Source: Rachicladosporium sp. CCFEE 5018
Lineage: Eukaryota > Ascomycota > Dothideomycetes > Cladosporiales > Cladosporiaceae
Assembly: GCA_002077045.2 (NCBI GenBank)
Contig: KZ111152.1
Span: forward strand, 1,118,930-1,165,737
Length of the DNA stretch: 46,808 nucleotides
Direction of reading: 5' to 3'
The notes under the pieces are model-generated. The model saw only the letters and a program-made list of their open reading frames with translations, was not told where the DNA came from and did no database searches. Shown one piece after another: positions 20,283 through 30,997 of this stretch (positions are counted from its first letter, which is position 1; each line of letters begins with the position of its first letter). The position numbers were made by a program, and so were the translations under genes.

Positions 20283-22394
20283 TCACTTCTTCCCAGCATC
20301 TTCTTTCAAACTCACAATTCGATTCAACACAACCTTGCCCTCAGTACTATCCCGATCCATACAGAAGTACGCCGTCCGCAGCCCCTGAAATCTGACACTA
20401 CTCACATCAGCTGTCCCTTGAGCCTCGCCCTCTTCCTTCGGCCAAGGTGCTCTGTCCTGGATCTCTCGGAAGCCGGCTTCCAGCATCGCGTTCGGGAAGA
20501 TAACCTCACTCTCCGGATTGACATCGTCGTAGTACCCACCATTCTTCCAGTCCAGTTCATTGGGCTTGGTGGATTTGAACAGCGGGTTAAAGATTCGTGC
20601 TTCTGCACGGATGGGGCTATTGTGTGCAGCACTCTCGCCGACCCAGTGGATTCGAGCTTTGCCGCCAGTGAGGTGAGAGCCGTACACTGCTTTGATCTCT
20701 CTGACAACGCCTGTGCTGTCGTCTTTCGTGAAGCTGAGGCAGCGAACGGGGTGTTCAGCATACAGCAGGCCGACGCTCTTGCCTGGCGCTAGACGGAAGA
20801 AGTCTGGGTCGTCGACCTCTCGGAAGTCGTCGCGATCAATGTAGATTGTCTTGGTTAGTGGGATCTTGTGCGTGCCTTTCGCTGCGTCCTTAGGGTCGAA
20901 GGGCACTTCGCGCTCCTCAAGGTAGTCATCTGGTAGATTGTCGAAGACGACTTTGATTGGATCCAGTACAAGCATCAGTCGAGGCACTGTCCGTTCAAGG
21001 TATGTGCGCACGGAGGAGTCGAGGTTGTGAGTCATGGTGTTGCTGTTCGCCTTGGTCACGCCTTGATCGAGAACGAACTTCTTGAGTGCACCAGGTGGTA
21101 CGCCTCGTCTTCGGATTGCGACTAGTGTGAAGAGTCGAGGGTCATCCCAATCTCGAACGACCGGTGGGATCTTCCGCTCTTTGGTGCTGCCATTGTGTTT
21201 GACTTCGCTTGCTGGCACTGTTGTTGGGGAATCACCGTCCTCTTCGAGCGTGACTGCATCTAATTCATCTGCAACATCCCCTACTGGCTCCGACGTGCCT
21301 CCCACATTCGCACCACCAACGAGCATCGCTATCCTTCGCTTCGACAGGATCGTGCCCTCGACATTCAATCGGCCATACTCTCGTTGCATCGGACCTTTCT
21401 CCTCCGAACTTGGCGTCTTGAAGTCAAGTGCCTCTAGTAGCCAATTGTAAGCAGGTCGCAGCGTCTCAAACTCAGTCGTACATAATGAATGTGAGATACA
21501 CTCGAAGGTATCGCTCAAGCAATGCGTATACTCGTATGTCGGATATATCCGCCACTTCAGCCCGGTCCTGTGATGGTAGTTCTCGCTCTTGATTCGGTAA
21601 GCAGCGCAATCCCACAAGGCCGGATTCTCAGCCAGGCTCTTCAGCCGTGTTTTCTCCTTTTTGGCATCCGCAGAGTCGTCCTCGGACGCTGCGTACTCCT
21701 CCGGCTTGACCGCAAGGAATTGCTTCATCCTGAGCAACGCCTCACCAGCCTTGAATTTGCCATCTCGCATCGCCCGCAGTGCCTCGATGTTGTCGTCTGC
21801 ACTCCGACTCCAATGCGAGCACACACTTCGTGGACCATGCTCCTTGCCACCCCTTCCCCGATTGATCTCCTCGCCCGTACAATGACACACATAAGCCTTT
21901 TCCCGCCGCGTCAGCTCCTCAGCCAGATCATACAGCCGGTCGAAGTCATCGCTGGAATGCGTGATCTTGTGCGGCTCGAAGCCAAGCCACGCGACCATCT
22001 CCTTGATGCTCGTAAAGTACCGCTCCTCCTCCTTTGCCGGGTTTGTGTCATCGAATCGCAGATTGCAGACACCGCCATAACTTTTCGCAAAGCCAAAGTT
22101 GACTGTGATTGCTTTGGCGTGGCCGATGTGGAGATAGCCATTGGGTTCGGGAGGGAAGCGGGTGTGGACTTCCTTGACGGGCTTCTCGTTATATACGCCT
22201 TTAAGCCAACCTTGCTTGAATGGATCTACTGCCTCATTGCTGACTGGTTTCGCTGCAGGAGCTGCTGCTTTCGACGCTTCTTTCTTTGCCTTCGCTGCTG
22301 CTTTCTTAGCATCCTTGTCTGCTTGCCGTTTGGAGATCTTGGGTTCGCCGCCCTCGGCGGGCACATCGGCTGCTTTTGCTTCCACGTCGGCCAT
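20283..22394 (-). CDS. GLN4: Glutaminyl-tRNA synthetase, copy B
   Basis: Full-length 703-residue copy with intact HIGH (89-92) and ILSKRRI (349-355). I count about 16 amino-acid differences from copy A (about 98% identity). Four of them cluster in the acidic insertion at 360-372 (R to G, T to N, L to S, E to G), consistent with weak constraint there. One difference is inside an otherwise conserved core phrase: A has DTFEGISHSL, B has DTFECISHSL (residue 299, Gly to Cys). Both copies look functional, so the cell may carry two genes for a normally single-copy enzyme, or these are two alleles. Confidence 0.93.
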   Translation of the reverse strand: MADVEAKAADVPAEGGEPKISKRQADKDAKKAAAKAKKEASKAAAPAAKPVSNEAVDPFKQGWLKGVYNEKPVKEVHTRFPPEPNGYLHIGHAKAITVNFGFAKSYGGVCNLRFDDTNPAKEEERYFTSIKEMVAWLGFEPHKITHSSDDFDRLYDLAEELTRREKAYVCHCTGEEINRGRGGKEHGPRSVCSHWSRSADDNIEALRAMRDGKFKAGEALLRMKQFLAVKPEEYAASEDDSADAKKEKTRLKSLAENPALWDCAAYRIKSENYHHRTGLKWRIYPTYEYTHCLSDTFECISHSLCTTEFETLRPAYNWLLEALDFKTPSSEEKGPMQREYGRLNVEGTILSKRRIAMLVGGANVGGTSEPVGDVADELDAVTLEEDGDSPTTVPASEVKHNGSTKERKIPPVVRDWDDPRLFTLVAIRRRGVPPGALKKFVLDQGVTKANSNTMTHNLDSSVRTYLERTVPRLMLVLDPIKVVFDNLPDDYLEEREVPFDPKDAAKGTHKIPLTKTIYIDRDDFREVDDPDFFRLAPGKSVGLLYAEHPVRCLSFTKDDSTGVVREIKAVYGSHLTGGKARIHWVGESAAHNSPIRAEARIFNPLFKSTKPNELDWKNGGYYDDVNPESEVIFPNAMLEAGFREIQDRAPWPKEEGEAQGTADVSSVRFQGLRTAYFCMDRDSTEGKVVLNRIVSLKEDAGKK

Positions 22395-22629
22395 GGTGGT
22401 CGTCTCGCCAAGGTCTGTCCAAGTCGCGTAAGTTGGAGTACCTGCTGAACCTCACGTGCTGTCACAAGTCAGAGGAATGTTCTGAGTTGATCCCATGAGT
22501 CAAGCAACAGACCCCTGCATTCCACCCCCACTAGCCCCACCAAACGCGTGCAACATCACTTTGTCGCGTGTCTACCTAATTTCCGACTGCACTGAACTCA
22601 CAGCATACACAGACTTACTCATACTCAAC
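22395..22629. promoter_or_regulatory. Divergent promoter: GlnRS B (-) and macro protein B (+)
   Basis: Same 235-base spacing as block A. In B an ATG at 22495 (GTG in A) opens an in-frame extension into the macro gene, so part of this region could be coding in B only. Confidence 0.5.
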
Positions 22630-23471
22630 ATGGTCATCACTACCCTAGAGGAGATTCCCAACATAGCGGACCTCTACAACTCGGGCGACCTCGTGCCAGC
22701 CTCCAAAGATGACCTCCAACCAAACGCAACACAAATGCACAACTCCAAGATCTCCCTCATCCGCACCGACATCACCAAGCTCGCCGTAGACGCCATAGTC
22801 AACGCCGCGAACGAGTCCCTCCTCGGCGGCGGGGGCGTAGATGGCGCAATTCACCGTGCAGCCGGCCCAGAGCTGGTAGACGAATGCGAAGAACTCGACG
22901 GTTGCGACACGGGCGATGCCAAGATCACTGGTGCCTACGAGCTACCGTGTAAGAAAGTGATACACGCTGTGGGACCGGTGTATCACACGAGGAAGCGACA
23001 GGGAACGCACACGAAGCTACTGCAGAGCTGCTACACGAGAAGCCTGGACTTGATGGTGGAGAATGGGTGCAGGAGTATTGCGTTCAGTGCGCTGAGTACG
23101 GGAGTGTATGGGTATCCTAGCGAGGAGGCTGCGGAGGGTGCACTTGGAGCTGTGATGGGCTGGCTGGACGAGGATGAGGAGAGGGCCGGGAAGGTGGATA
23201 GGATTGTGTTCTGCAGCTTCTTAGAAAAGGACGAGAAGGCTTATGAGAAATTAGTACCGTGAGTCTAATGCACGCGAACTTGCTGGCACGCATGCGATCT
23301 GACATTCAATCTAGTCGATTCTTCCCGCCATCGACTGAGACCGAAGGCGAAAAAAGTATTACTGGCGACAAGCAGGGCGAGGAGGTCAAGAACACGCCAG
23401 ACTTGCCCGACGTGCCGACCCAAGATCCATCCGAGCATGGTTTCCCCGATGCGAAGAAGCGCAAGTTGTGA
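22630..23471 (+). CDS. MacroD-type macro-domain protein, copy B
   Basis: Exons are 22630-23258 and 23315-23471 (261 residues), with the same 56-base intron. The ADP-ribose loops NAANESLLGGGGVDGAIH and STGVYGYP are unchanged. The N-terminal 35 residues and the exon-2 tail carry most differences from copy A (for example STETEGEKSITGDK versus STEPRGEEGVTSDK). The DAKKRKL end is kept. I chose the ATG matching copy A; an upstream in-frame ATG at 22495 would add 45 residues and is open only in B. Confidence 0.86.
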
Positions 23472-23693
23472 GACCGTGTCTTCGGTCGAGCCGTATGGAG
23501 CAGAGGGAAGTTGCTCAAATTAGCCGGGCGTTTCTAGGGTAAGCTCCGGCATCGGTCGATGATAACATGGCTTGCGGGCGCTGGTTGGCGATGTGGTATG
23601 ACTCAATGAGTGGATGTCGGGATGCATAAAGGCAAGCGCGATACATGCTGATCTTTTCCTCCAACATCTTCGCCCTACACCACACAGCCTCCT

Positions 23694-24467
23694 TGTTGCT
23701 GCGTTGGACTCTCCTGCAGCTGTGACTACGCCCGATCCGCGCATCATGTGTCAAGAGAACATCGGGCCAGGACCATTCGGTAACACGGGCACAAGGTGCG
23801 TGACGTGCGGCGAGTCTGGAAATTAGGCCTGCACCCAGTGCAAAGCCATACGCTACTGCAGCGCCAAATGCCAGGAGCAAGACTGGTCAGTAATATCTCC
23901 CCATTGCGCATCATTCTCAATGTCCATGTCTAACACAGCGTGCGAAGGCCGGAGCACAAGCTCCTCTGCAGTCAGAGACGCAATCTCCGTCCCCGGCCGA
24001 CAGATCGCCATTTCCAAGCCAAAGCGCGCCTCCTCTGGATCCGTGGCCAGCCACCAGAGAGTATAGTGACCAACCTCGACAGCGCAAGCGTAGCAGCTCT
24101 CGTATCCAAGAACTGGCAAGCAAACCGTCTCTGCCAGCTCGGTAATCCGCTATCATCGCCCGCCATCATCAGTCGAGGCACGGGTTCACCTCGTCGTTCA
24201 CTTCACCTCTGATCCCGCACAACGGGGCCAGCGAATGCGAGTCTGCGTGCTTGGCTAGGCGAGGACTTTGATCTGCGACATAGTGCGCCCGGGCCGCTAT
24301 TAGGTGCTGGATACAAGGGTGGCGAGGACGGCGAGACGGATCGCCTGAGAGACTTTGAGATGAAGGATCTGAAGGTTATGAGGGCTATGTTGAGGCGGCC
24401 TGATGAGGATAAGCTTGTGCAGTTCTCGGACGGGGGACGAAATTTGGAGGTGTGGTTTAGGAGGTAG
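23694..24467 (+). pseudogene. MYND zinc-finger gene 1, copy B (dead)
   Basis: Aligned to intact copy A, this gene has lost the start codon (ATG to TTG). It carries an in-frame TAG at 23824-23826 between the first and second Cys pairs of the finger. It has a 24-base deletion near 24020 that removes ALYFPVSQ-equivalent codons between two CCAAGC repeats. It also has a 13-base insertion near 24150 that shifts the frame, and a one-base loss near 24220. The splice sites and the rest of the finger (YCSAKCQEQDW) are still readable, so decay is recent relative to the array duplication. Confidence 0.88.
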
Positions 24468-25037
24468 GTGCCACGGTGCTCACGTGTTTTAAGATTCGCA
24501 AACGTCTAGTGGGCCACCAGTGTACCAGGACATGGAGCGAGTGGGTCCCTTGCATCCTCCCGGATCGATGAATTGAGGCACGGCAATGCTGTGCTGTCGC
24601 CTCTTCTTTCTATTTTAGCTTGCTCGGCACTTACCCAAGCTCGAGGACTATTACCATTTGCAGTCGACTGGTCGGCCTTCGTGCTATCTATACTGGCTCA
24701 CGGTTGACTACTACTGGCTCACGTGTCGATCGCGATTGATTCACTACATTGGGAGTCTTGGATCCGGTATACCTGTTGGAGGGGAGTGATGAAGTTGAAG
24801 AGAAGGTAACGCGGCGAAATGCGAATGACGAAATGAAGGGCAGAACGTGAATCCGAATGAAGTGGCGTGGGTAAAGATTCTCGTATCAGCAAGTGAATGA
24901 GCTGCGGCGTTCGTGGCTTCACTTATGTATGTGCCAAAGCTGAAGGCCGGGCTTGTCCTCTTAGGACACAGAGCTGGCACTCCACTACATCCACTCACAC
25001 TATCGCTCTACCACCTACGTTACTGCCACCCATCAAC
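24468..25037. other. Intergenic, expanded in block B relative to A
   Basis: This spacer between MYND-1 and MYND-2 is about 570 bases versus 221 in block A (9356-9576), and most of the offset change between the blocks occurs here. It includes a direct repeat of TACTGGCTCACG about 20 bases apart near 24690-24725. I see no transposon ends, target-site duplication or gene. Insertion in B and deletion in A are both possible. Confidence 0.6.
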
Positions 25038-25713
25038 ATGGCACCTCAAGACACCACCTGCGCGGTCTGCCGAGAGGCTGCAAGCCAGTAGTACGGAAAA
25101 TGCAAGTCTATTATCTACTGCACCGCAAAGTGCCAGAAGCAGGATTGGTAAGTATCATCTCTTACATGCGTCCTCTTCGCGATGACCACGACTGACATCA
25201 CTATTCAGGAGTGACCACAAGCTTCTCTGCAAACAGATGCGCGATATGGCTCCTCGTCCAAACGCTCGCCACATCCGCCCCCTCTACTTTCCAGCCATCG
25301 AATCCAAGCCGTGTCTTCTCTGGGTGCGAGGACAACCGCCAGGCTCCAAATACGAACATCTCGAGGAAATTGACGTTAGAAACCTGGTGTCGAAGGAGTT
25401 CAAGGCCAGCGAAATTGCCCGCCTGGGGCCGACCCCGAAGAGCATGATCGTGCACCATCGCACAGGACCAGGTCACCAGATAAATGTCAGTCTAGCTGCG
25501 TGGATCGAAGAGCAGCGTCTGGAGCACATTGCGCCTGGGCCTCTATTGGTGTCGGGCCACAGGGGGCCGGGGACAGAGCGTGATGTGCATTGCGACTTTG
25601 AGATGAAGGATCTGCTGTTCCTGAGGTGGTATCTAGAGGCGCCTATCGAACAAGACACGCTTGAGTTCATCACGAACGGGGGGAAGGACACAACGCAATT
25701 GTATCGGATGTAA
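25038..25713 (+). pseudogene. MYND zinc-finger gene 2, copy B (single in-frame TAG)
   Basis: Exons would be 25038-25147 and 25209-25713 (204 codons plus stop), with a canonical GTAAGT donor splitting the Trp codon exactly as in MYND-1 and MYND-3. Exon 1 has a normal ATG and finger start (CAVC) but codon 18 is TAG (25089-25091). The next codon is TAC, giving Tyr where a zinc-binding Cys is required. Everything else is intact: YCTAKCQ...DWSDHKLLC with the His, then the shared domain (RHIRPLYFPAIESKP, IAPGPLLVSGH, CDFEMKDLLFL). So damage is confined to two adjacent codons. It could be a young pseudogene, a recoded or edited gene, or a sequencing artefact. Confidence 0.7.
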
Positions 25714-26070
25714 AGGGAGCTGTCAGTAGTGAGGGTGAAGGAGAGATATGTTGGCCAACCGTACAGCGCTCCTCAACATCCACTGGCGGCTTGCGCTGAC
25801 ATTGACTGCTCTGCGTATGTGTATGATCTGCTCTCACGCCTGGGGAAGCAGTTCTGCGGTATTGATTGAAGACTAGGAGGAGTGCATTGCATTGTCGACA
25901 GCGGTCATGGAATGTGGAAGGCACGCGTGGGTTGATCGTGCCTTCCCTACATGGACTGATACTGCTGCCTGCATTTACACTTCACTCTCGCAACCTCACT
26001 TCTTAAACCTCACTCCAGCTGCTGTCTTGTATCATTGAAGCACATGAGCGAAGCTACAACCACGAACAAG
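25714..26070. other. Intergenic, upstream of MYND-3 B
   Basis: Promoter region of MYND-3 B, 357 bases. It contains the conserved inverted repeat listed separately and sequence clearly related to 10244-10589 in block A but with many substitutions. Confidence 0.5.
25917..25945. promoter_or_regulatory. 9-bp inverted repeat upstream of MYND-3 B
   Basis: GAAGGCACG (25917-25925) and CGTGCCTTC (25937-25945) with an 11-base spacer, 125 bases before the MYND-3 ATG. Both arms are identical to those in block A, while the spacer differs (CGTGGGTTGAT versus CGTGGTCTGGT), which argues for selection on the arms. Confidence 0.5.
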
Positions 26071-26823
26071 ATGGCGTCCCGGTTCACTACCTGCATCATC
26101 TGCTGGCAGGAGGCCAGCCAGATCTGCGGACAGTGCAAGCTGGTCAAGTACTGCGGAACCTCATGTCAGCAGAAGGATTGGTATGCGATGCGAGACTTTG
26201 GATTCCTTGTATCGTTCCTCCACTGACCATCATTCCCTAGGCACGACCACAAACTCATCTGCAAGCAACGCAGCGAATTGCCACCACGTCCTTCCGACCG
26301 CCACTTCCTGTCGCTGTACTTCCCTATCGATCAGGTGAAGCCTCGTCTCATGTGGGTGCTCGGTCAACCCACAGGCAGCAAAAAGGCCCACCTCGACGAG
26401 ACTGCGGTTGGCAAACTCGTCGGCGGCGACTTCGACTGCTCCGGCATGGGATGCGGGCCCGGCAAACCAGGAGAGAAAGTTGAGACCGACAGAGTTTCTG
26501 CGGTCGGCGAACCTCCACTCACGCAGCCCATCACACTCCACTACACGACTGAGCCCTACCATCAGAAAAACGCGTGTCTCGGCGGTTGGGTGGGCGGTAT
26601 GTGGCTGCGTCGCATCGCACCAGGGCCGCTGCTGGTATCAGGGCATACCAGTGGCGATATTGGGCCAGACAGCAAGTTCGGGCATCGCGACTTTGAGATG
26701 CAGGACCTCAACGTGCTGAAGACGTTGTTGACGGGCGACTTCCCTCCTCACTTCATGAAGATTATGATGTCGCAGGAAACCAGTCCGACGACCAGAGGGA
26801 AGAAGTCCTGGTTCAGGATGTAG
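26071..26823 (+). CDS. MYND zinc-finger protein, array gene 3, copy B (intact)
   Basis: Exons are 26071-26180 and 26241-26823 (230 residues). The finger is complete (CIIC...CGQC...YCGTSCQ...DWHDHKLIC) and the whole protein is nearly identical to MYND-3 A, including the CSGMGCGPGKPGEK insert. The changes I see are mild (for example Q to R near the start, P(S/R)LMW, DD(L/F)DC). An upstream in-frame ATG at 26044 exists only in B and would add nine residues. This is the only array gene intact in both blocks. Confidence 0.82.
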
Positions 26824-27471
26824 GCTACTGTGACGAGGTGAGGGCATTGACGGCGGACGCTGGCGGAGAATCAGCAGCTGTGAGTCGGTAGCGTGGACTT
26901 GCTGAAAGTGCTGTGAGCGATGTCAACACTGTAAAGCAAGGTCGATGTAGCTAAGGAGAGAGTATGAATGGCCTTCATTGATGTCTCCACTGTGTTGTGA
27001 CCCACCTTGCCGCGTGAGTCCGCGTCTTCAGCAGATATTTGCTAGATCGAACAGATGGCTGTGTGCACCCGTCGACTTCGCAATTTCATGTAGATGCTGC
27101 TCAGCCAGGCACGGACGGCATGCATATACTGACGGTGCGATTTCTGCGTAGCGCGTGCGTTCACTCTCGGAGGACGTGCTGTCGTCTCATCGCGACTGGT
27201 CTTGCACTTCTTCCCGCTCAAGTTGCACCTTTCGAGGACTTTGCTACCACCTTAATCCATTTGACAATCATTGTCATTCGAGAGTACACTGGGCCCGCCG
27301 CGTCGGTCAGAGCGCGACCGGCAGGTAGGCTTCGGCTATGACTCTCCTTGGCAATGTGATGGCCTGTCCCTCGTTGCCGTTCACACGATAGAGGGTCAAA
27401 CGAGGACCCTGTTGCATCGACATCTCCAGACTTGTACTGTATGTATCAGACTATGCATGACATCATCACAC
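26824..27471. other. Convergent 3' region, MYND-3 B / membrane gene B
   Basis: Counterpart of 11343-11987 with about the same length and many scattered substitutions. No supported gene; the same 100-codon frame (TTG start) is present but not protein-like in its substitution pattern. Confidence 0.4.
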
Positions 27472-30124
27472 TCATTTCTTCCAAGCAGTCATAAGCTGAC
27501 CAGCCGTGCCCAAATTGCCCTGCGATGCCTCCATACCAATAATATCCGTCGCGATAGGCTTGATACCATTCCACACGCCATTCGCAACAACAGCAAAACC
27601 CCAAGCACCGTTCGCATTGGCCACGACGCCAATCCGCTTGTCTTCCATCTCGGCCAATGTCACCGCTCGTTTGAGGCCGCCAGCACGAGGATCATCTACG
27701 ATTGGACTCTCGGCAGGTTGTAGACGCTGACCAAGCTCCCTCACTACGTTGCTCTGGAGCATATCTGGGGCGTCGAAGTGTGCGGCAGCTAAGCCTTTGG
27801 CGCTCAGTTGCGTCTTCACAATTTCAGTCTCTGCTGGGTGGGTGAAGCAGTAAGCGCCCAGTGCGAGGAGGATGACAGCGACGACGTAGAGCAGCTTCAA
27901 GCCCAAGAGGAGACTCAGAGGCGCTATCGGCACTCTGGCGGCCCCGATGGTGCTGTTACGCACTTGCTCGATGACGTTTGCTTGCGTGTTCATTGTACCG
28001 GCAGTCAAGGCTAGTGCTGCATTGGCCCATCCGTCTGCGAAGACATCAGCCAGGTCTCTCGAAGTGTTCTGCATCGCTGCCAAGCTAGCAATTGACGTGA
28101 GAGCGTTCGCAGCTGGATCAAGATGGAAGCCGAAAGGCGCACTGATATAGCCACCCATCTCCGGATTTGACACTTCCGCGTCAAACGTGTGGATGGAGCC
28201 GTTCGCCCAAGCATAAGTGACGTTGTAGACCGTGGCAAGGCATTGAACGATCCATTGGGTGTTATAGCCGATGCTAGCCCGGTAGATCTCCGTATCGTTA
28301 AGTAGTGGATTATCGATCACGCCAGTGTTAGGGTCAAACGCAGGGTAGCCGGTCGCCCAGGTGGCAAAATGCAGCGGGTTCTGGGCGTGCAGATACTGAG
28401 TATCCAAGTTTCTCTGTAAAGACTCTATCTGCGCCATTGTCAACGGAGTGTCATAGCTTGTGCCGTTGTTAGTCATCAGAATGTGAAGCTCCTCAGTGCT
28501 GTAGACGCGCTTGCCGACCCGGTCGGTCAAATTAGCGTTTGTGGAGAAGGCGAAGCCGATCAGTGGTCTGCCTTCTTCAACGTTGGCACTGTCGTTAGTG
28601 ATATCGTTGTGGGTCTCAGGTGTCGCATCGAGCGTTTGCGCTTCTCCAGGAAAGGTGAAGTTCGCCTGGAAGCCGGGAGTGCATGAAAAGTTGTTCTCAT
28701 AGACCCCAGCGCTATCTAACACCATCGGCCATTGCGCGCTGTCCACACAATGGCTCGTGATCGGCTTGCATTGCGTCGTGATGCCGAAGGTATGTGCTTT
28801 GAAGTCAAGCTTTGCGTCTGCTCGTTTGTCGGCGAGGTAGTGATATGTCAGCCCATCCTTGTCCGTGTAGTTTGAGATGGTCGTGATCGCCGAGTGACCG
28901 AGCATGGTGCGGGCAGACTCATCTGGCCCTGCCAGCGTGGCAATGATCCCGCTTGTGTCGGTAGCACCGTAGCGCAGATTACAACTGAGCCACTGAATTC
29001 CAGTCATGGCTTCAAATCCACCGGGTCCATCGGAGCACTGAAGCGCGGACAATGCTCTTCCAAAAGCGCTGATTCCCGAGGTCGTATTGTAGAGCTGCGT
29101 TACGATCGCGGGCGTGGTTGCAATACCGAACCATGTATCGACGAGCGGGATCAGAAGTCTAAAGATCGATAGGTCAGCGCGGATCTAGATTAGGCTCATC
29201 TGCATCTCTCTGAAGCTTCGTGAGACAGGTATTGCTTTTGTAGACCTGGCTGCGATGACAGAGAGCTCAGCCGTAGCAGCCGAGAGAGACTCGTTCGAAC
29301 GTAACATTGATCGCATTGTCTCTCAATCATGTCGCATGCCAAACAATAGAAGTGGATGTAACGAAAGCAGCACAGGGACGTCTCTAAGTTCTCGGGAAAA
29401 GATACACTTACCCTAGAATTGTGATCATGAACAGCGCCGTAAATGTCATCGGTATGGGATCGGCCAGCTTCCTCTTGTGTTGATAGCGGTGGAGCAAAGT
29501 ATCCTTCAATGGCTCCAAGCTATTCCCACCCAGCAATCCGATGAGCAGCGTCAATTGCTGTGGACTCGGTAAATCTACGCCCTCGCCACGTTGTGACTTG
29601 ACAATAATCCGTCGAGCCGCAAAGAACGCGACAAGAGCCATGATGGAGCTAGTCAGGTACGGAATGACACGACTAGTCCACGATGCAATGGTCGTAATCG
29701 TCGAAGGATTGCGCTGCGTATATAGAGCGGGTCCAGCCATGTGCCGCCAATCATATATCATTTCCGTGACGTTCAAGTTGCGCTGCGCAGTTGTCGCCTG
29801 GATGTAGAACTCGGGCCAGCCATGCTGAGTCTTGACCTGTTTGCTGAGTATGAACCAGATGAGCACCGCCGAGATCACAATGACGGGTATACATGGCAAG
29901 GCCACGCCGCAGACGATGGTCCAGATGGCTTTTGCAAGGTCGCGATCGGGTTTGGCGAATGCTGCTTCATTGTCTTTAATGAGGGCGTCGTCCTCGCCCG
30001 GCACCGCTGTTATTTTGGATGTGACGCCAGATTTCTCTGGCTGATTAGAAATCTTCTCTTCATAGGGAGTTTCAACCGGGTGAATTTGAGAGGTAGCTCC
30101 CACTTTCTCGACTCTCGAGTCCAT
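27472..30124 (-). CDS. Four-helix membrane protein with diverged ectodomain, copy B
   Basis: Exon 1 is 30124-29412 and exon 2 is 29158-27472 (799 residues), with a 253-base intron. Topology is as in copy A. By eye, exon 1 has about 10 differences in 237 residues and the cytoplasmic tail about 4 in 120. The ectodomain has roughly 100 differences in about 370, plus a 3-residue and smaller length changes. The most variable parts are the first 40 residues after the exon junction region and the segment between the two conserved islands TFGITTQCKPITS and LHAQNPLHFATWATGYP. Cysteines and several glycosylation sequons are conserved, so the fold is probably kept while the surface changes. Confidence 0.8.
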
Positions 30125-30931
30125 GGCCAAAAACGAAATGCAAACTGATACAGGCGAGAAAGAGACGTGCCCGTTCACCTACCTGAGAACCTAACTCTCC
30201 GAGCTATATCAGAATTTGCTCTACATGCCGACCACCGGAGCTGAGGGGCCATTGCTTCTGCTTGGTGTGCCCGTTGGCACGAGAGCACGCAAAATCGCGG
30301 TTTTGACTCGAGGTCAAACGGTGAATGGGCGCGGCTAGCCCAGCGCCACAGGGTCCCAGAAGCGCAGGCGGGAGCTGAACGGTGCAGTAGACTTTACGGA
30401 TCTGACGAAGATCAAGCCACGAACCAAATAGCCGAGTGTTCCCGCGGTCGAGTCCTTGGTTCCATTGGGATATAGTCTGAGACCAGACTTTCCACTGTGG
30501 CGCTGTTCTGCCGAGGATCTTGTTGAAGCTGTTGCCAGATACGTGCTCAGCATCTCATTCGCCACTTGGTGCCCGTCGTGCCTGCCCCTTCTGAGACACG
30601 ACTTCCGAATCCGGCCTTGGCGATTTGCAGGTGAAGTGATGTCCATAGTGCCGACCTACATAACCCTCGCCAGTAGTCAGCGCGTTGATGTGGTTGCCTA
30701 CAAGACTTCCAGAAGGGTAAGGAGGCAGCGTCCAGTACAGCACACAAGCATTGGCATGTCATTGCTTGGTTGAGCACGGGTGATGGAGGTGAAGGAGTGT
30801 CGTCACCACGCCGCTTGCCTGGCACCACACGCATCTCGCCAAAAACTTCACGTGCAAGTGACATGCAATACGCCTCGTTGACGCGCGGAGGACAAGATGA
30901 TGACCACCTTGTGCTATAGTCCTCGCTCTCT
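30125..30931. other. Intergenic between divergent membrane and DUF1769 genes (B)
   Basis: Counterpart of 14676-15490, about 97% similar by eye. It contains two divergent promoters. No gene, RNA or repeat recognised. Confidence 0.45.
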
Positions 30932-30985
30932 GTAAGTCTTCGTCCTGTATCACTCTCCTAACGTCCCCCACCCTGCTCTCCACAG
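30932..30985 (+). other. Putative 5' UTR intron of DUF1769 gene B
   Basis: GTAAGT donor, CTAAC branch motif and CCACAG acceptor, 54 bases, ending 12 bases before the ATG; two bases longer than in block A. Confidence 0.65.
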
Positions 30986-30997
30986 TGAGGCACAAGA

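Noticed and set aside
24468..25037. Transposon insertion between MYND-1 and MYND-2 in block B
   Set aside because: I found no terminal repeats, target-site duplication or transposase-like frame; only a short internal direct repeat.
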